The translations under genes were made by a program, and so were the position numbers. Below the pieces are notes generated by a model, which worked only from the letters and a program-made list of their open reading frames with translations, ran no database searches and was not told where the DNA came from. Positions 5,535 through 6,555 of a stretch of DNA of 6,555 nucleotides are shown here, piece after piece. The DNA is taken from positions 1 to 6,555 of the forward strand of contig JAQDWB010000036.1 in NCBI GenBank assembly GCA_027673765.1. The letters are read 5' to 3'. Within the stretch, counting starts at the first letter, position 1; each line of letters begins with the position of its first letter. The DNA comes from Coriobacteriaceae bacterium AM113-163 (lineage in GTDB: Bacteria; Actinomycetota; Coriobacteriia; Coriobacteriales; Coriobacteriaceae).

Positions 5535-5552
5535 GGGGCGCAGATGCGCCCC
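5535..5552. promoter_or_regulatory. Perfect 18-bp palindrome just upstream of the relaxase ribosome site
   Basis: GGGGCGCA-GA-TGCGCCCC is a perfect dyad beginning about seven bases upstream of the GAAAGGAA ribosome site on the minus strand. It may be an operator for autoregulation of the relaxase gene, or, in RNA, a hairpin with a six-base loop limiting access to the ribosome site. Confidence 0.45.
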
Positions 5553-5717
5553 GCGCAGCGGTGCGGAGTGCCGTGAGCCGCGGTCGGCGAACGGTGCCCG
5601 CGGCGCGGAGCGCAAGGGAGCGCAGCGACCGCGCAGCCCGACCCAGTAGACGTGAGCCGTCTCAGGCGAACGGCTTCGGGGTCGAGCGTAGGGCCGTCTG
5701 CCAAGACCGCACGCAGT

Positions 5718-5777
5718 GCAGGACTTTTGACGCATCGCGGCAAAAGTACTGCCAAGTGCGCACTACCTCTGGTAGTG
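5718..5777 (+). other. oriT: Origin of transfer (oriT), RSF1010-like
   Basis: GCAGGACTTTTG (5718-5729) and CAAAAGTACTGC (5741-5752) form a 12-bp inverted repeat with one mismatch and an 11-base loop. The right arm is followed after one base by AAGTGCGC (5754-5761), close to the TAAGTGCGCCC that follows the hairpin in RSF1010/pSC101-type oriTs. Nicking would be expected on the plus strand near 5760-5761; the exact phosphodiester is inferred. A second perfect hairpin, CACTACC-TCT-GGTAGTG (5761-5777), follows directly. The site lies between divergent relaxase and accessory genes, as usual for MobQ plasmids. With this polarity the accessory genes would enter the recipient first and the relaxase gene last. 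Confidence 0.75.
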
Positions 5778-5819
5778 ATATACCCAGCTCGCGAAATTTT
5801 ACCGTGAGTATGGGTATAT
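5778..5819. promoter_or_regulatory. Interrupted inverted repeat before the accessory operon
   Basis: ATATACCCA (5778-5786) and TGGGTATAT (5811-5819) are perfect 9-bp arms. Inside them CTCGCG (5788-5793) and CGTGAG (5803-5808) continue the pairing with one G-T pair around an AT-rich centre. TATATT at 5815-5820 could be a -10 element for the rightward genes, which start 46 bases later. The dyad is a good candidate binding site for the accessory protein or relaxase, giving autoregulation as in other relaxosomes. Confidence 0.5.
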
Positions 5820-5865
5820 TTTGCTGCAAAGACAAAACGCCAACGAGCAAGGAAGGGCGGTCATT

Positions 5866-6189
5866 ATGACGGCATCAATCGACGAGCAGATTGCACGCAA
5901 GAGGTCCGCGGCCGACAAGCAAGCCGCGAGGGCGGCGGCGCTGAAGAAGGAGCTGAGGGACCTCGAGAAGAAGAAGGCCGCGGCCGAGCGGAAGGCCCGC
6001 ACGCACCGCTTGGTCGAGGTCGGCGCGATCCTCGAGCAGACCTCGGGCATGACCTTCGACACCGAGGACAGCCGCCGCGCCCTGTCCGTCGCGCTGACCG
6101 AGCAGATGCGGTACACGAACGGCCAGCCGTTCACCCGCGGCGGCCAGATCGCCGAGGCCGTCGGCATGCTGCTGGGGGATCAGAAATGA
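5866..6189 (+). CDS. mobC: Relaxosome accessory protein, TraD/MobC-like
   Basis: A 107-residue basic protein. ATG 5866 has AGGAAGGGCGG just upstream; a longer frame opening with TTG at 5821 overlaps the promoter dyad and is unlikely. Residues 5-48 are a Lys/Arg/Ala/Glu-rich coiled coil (KKELRDLEKKKAAAERKA). Then comes RKARTHRLVEVGAILEQTSG (42-61), which matches the basic-helix signature of small mobilisation proteins of the TraD / MobC / DUF3847 type (R-K-x-R-T-x-R-L-x-x-x-G-x-x-x). Such proteins help the relaxase recognise or open oriT. Position right beside oriT and divergent from the relaxase supports this. The C-terminal 30 residues are less conserved in kind. It overlaps the next gene by 4 bp (ATGA). 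The gene symbol is by analogy. Confidence 0.78.
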   Translation: MTASIDEQIARKRSAADKQAARAAALKKELRDLEKKKAAAERKARTHRLVEVGAILEQTSGMTFDTEDSRRALSVALTEQMRYTNGQPFTRGGQIAEAVGMLLGDQK

Positions 6190-6512
6190 ACGTCACCATC
6201 ACTTTTGCAAACAAGGTCGAGAGCTACTACACCCGCGCCGACGGCTCGGCGGCGCTGAGCAAGGACGTGCTCGAGCTCAACGCCGACGGCTCGGCGGCGG
6301 TGCTCTGGAGCCGCCTCGAGTTCGACAGGGGCGGCGGCAAGGACGGGACCGAACCCCGAACCGAAAGAGGCTTCAACCGCGAGGTGCTGCGCCTGCCGCC
6401 CGCGGCGGCACTCGGCCCCGGCGGCAGCCTGGACGAGTTCTGGACCCGCGCCGCCCAGCACTGCGGCGTTGTCGAGGTCGAGATCGACGGCAAGCTCGTG
6501 TACCCGTTCTGA
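6186..6512 (+). CDS. Unknown 108-aa protein, second gene of the accessory operon
   Basis: The ATG overlaps the preceding stop as ATGA, so translation is probably coupled to the accessory protein. I do not recognise the family. The sequence begins MNVTITFANKVESYYTR, has two copies of ADGSAA (residues 18-23 and 33-38) encoded by an exact 18-bp direct repeat at 6237-6254 and 6282-6299, a Gly/Arg/Glu-rich middle (about 47-65), and a helical-then-strand end with LDEFWTRAAQHCG and VEVEIDGKLVYPF. No membrane segment, signal peptide, metal cluster or HTH is visible. Alternating hydrophobic residues suggest a small beta-rich fold. Operon position hints at a role in mobilisation or control, but this is only guilt by association. 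Confidence 0.7.
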   Translation: MNVTITFANKVESYYTRADGSAALSKDVLELNADGSAAVLWSRLEFDRGGGKDGTEPRTERGFNREVLRLPPAAALGPGGSLDEFWTRAAQHCGVVEVEIDGKLVYPF

Positions 6513-6532
6513 TCCCGGCGGCACAGCAAAAC

Positions 6533-6555
6533 CAAAGAACCCCGCGGGGCCTTTG
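6533..6555. terminator. Hairpin at the window end, completed by bases 1-12
   Basis: AGAACCCCGCGG (6536-6547) is the exact reverse complement of CCGCGGGGTTCT (1-12). If the two ends are joined these form 12-bp arms with an 8-base loop (6548-6555). Within the window alone, CAAAG-AA-CCCC-GC-GGGG-C-CTTTG (6533-6555) is a second, competing hairpin. It lies between the rightward gene ending at 6512 and the leftward gene ending at 15. That fits a bidirectional terminator, though no long T-run follows. Confidence 0.55.

Noticed and set aside
4670..5869. Long plus-strand open frame of 399 codons opposite the relaxase gene
   Set aside because: It is a GC-rich shadow of the relaxase gene and oriT. The minus-strand frame has clear relaxase motifs and a good ribosome site, while the plus frame has no recognisable domain.

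Overview
The window looks like a complete small cryptic, mobilizable plasmid opened at an arbitrary point. The last bases (6536-6547) and first bases (1-12) form a perfect 12-bp inverted repeat when the ends are joined. That repeat sits between two convergent transcription units, where a terminator would be expected. High GC, AGGAGG-type ribosome binding sites, frequent GTG/TTG starts and the gene families suggest a Gram-positive, high-GC host. A gut-associated Actinomycetota such as a Coriobacteriia member is my best guess, but this is inference and not proven by any marker gene.

Layout. (1) 15-2277, minus strand: a primase-polymerase-type replication protein, overlapping by 14 bp a small helix-turn-helix/coiled-coil protein of the kind found next to Rep genes on Gram-positive plasmids. 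The 3' end of rep and the start of the downstream gene carry a dense array of TTCCCG/CGGGAA motifs and palindromes (381-600), likely iterons or operators. (2) 2293-2565: a regulatory region with two 73-bp direct repeats, a minus-strand terminator-like hairpin between them, and two operator-like sites in front of the toxin-antitoxin genes. (3) 2566-3058, plus strand: a RelB-like antitoxin and RelE-like toxin, ending in a strong terminator shared with the facing operon. (4) 3111-3846, minus strand: two overlapping small genes of unknown role, a DUF3970-like protein and a protein built from two copies of the same domain around a charged helix. Their leader has a strong inverted repeat. (5) 4109-5515, minus strand: a MobA/MobL (MobQ) relaxase. 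(6) 5516-5865: the transfer origin, with an RSF1010-like hairpin followed by AAGTGCGC and several other palindromes. (7) 5866-6512, plus strand: a TraD/MobC-like relaxosome accessory protein overlapping by 4 bp a gene of unknown function.

Together: Rep and its small partner copy the plasmid and probably control copy number through the embedded repeats. RelBE stabilises it. Relaxase, oriT and the accessory protein allow transfer when another element supplies a mating channel, since no coupling protein or type IV secretion gene is present. The 3111-3846 operon is the unexplained cargo or maintenance module.
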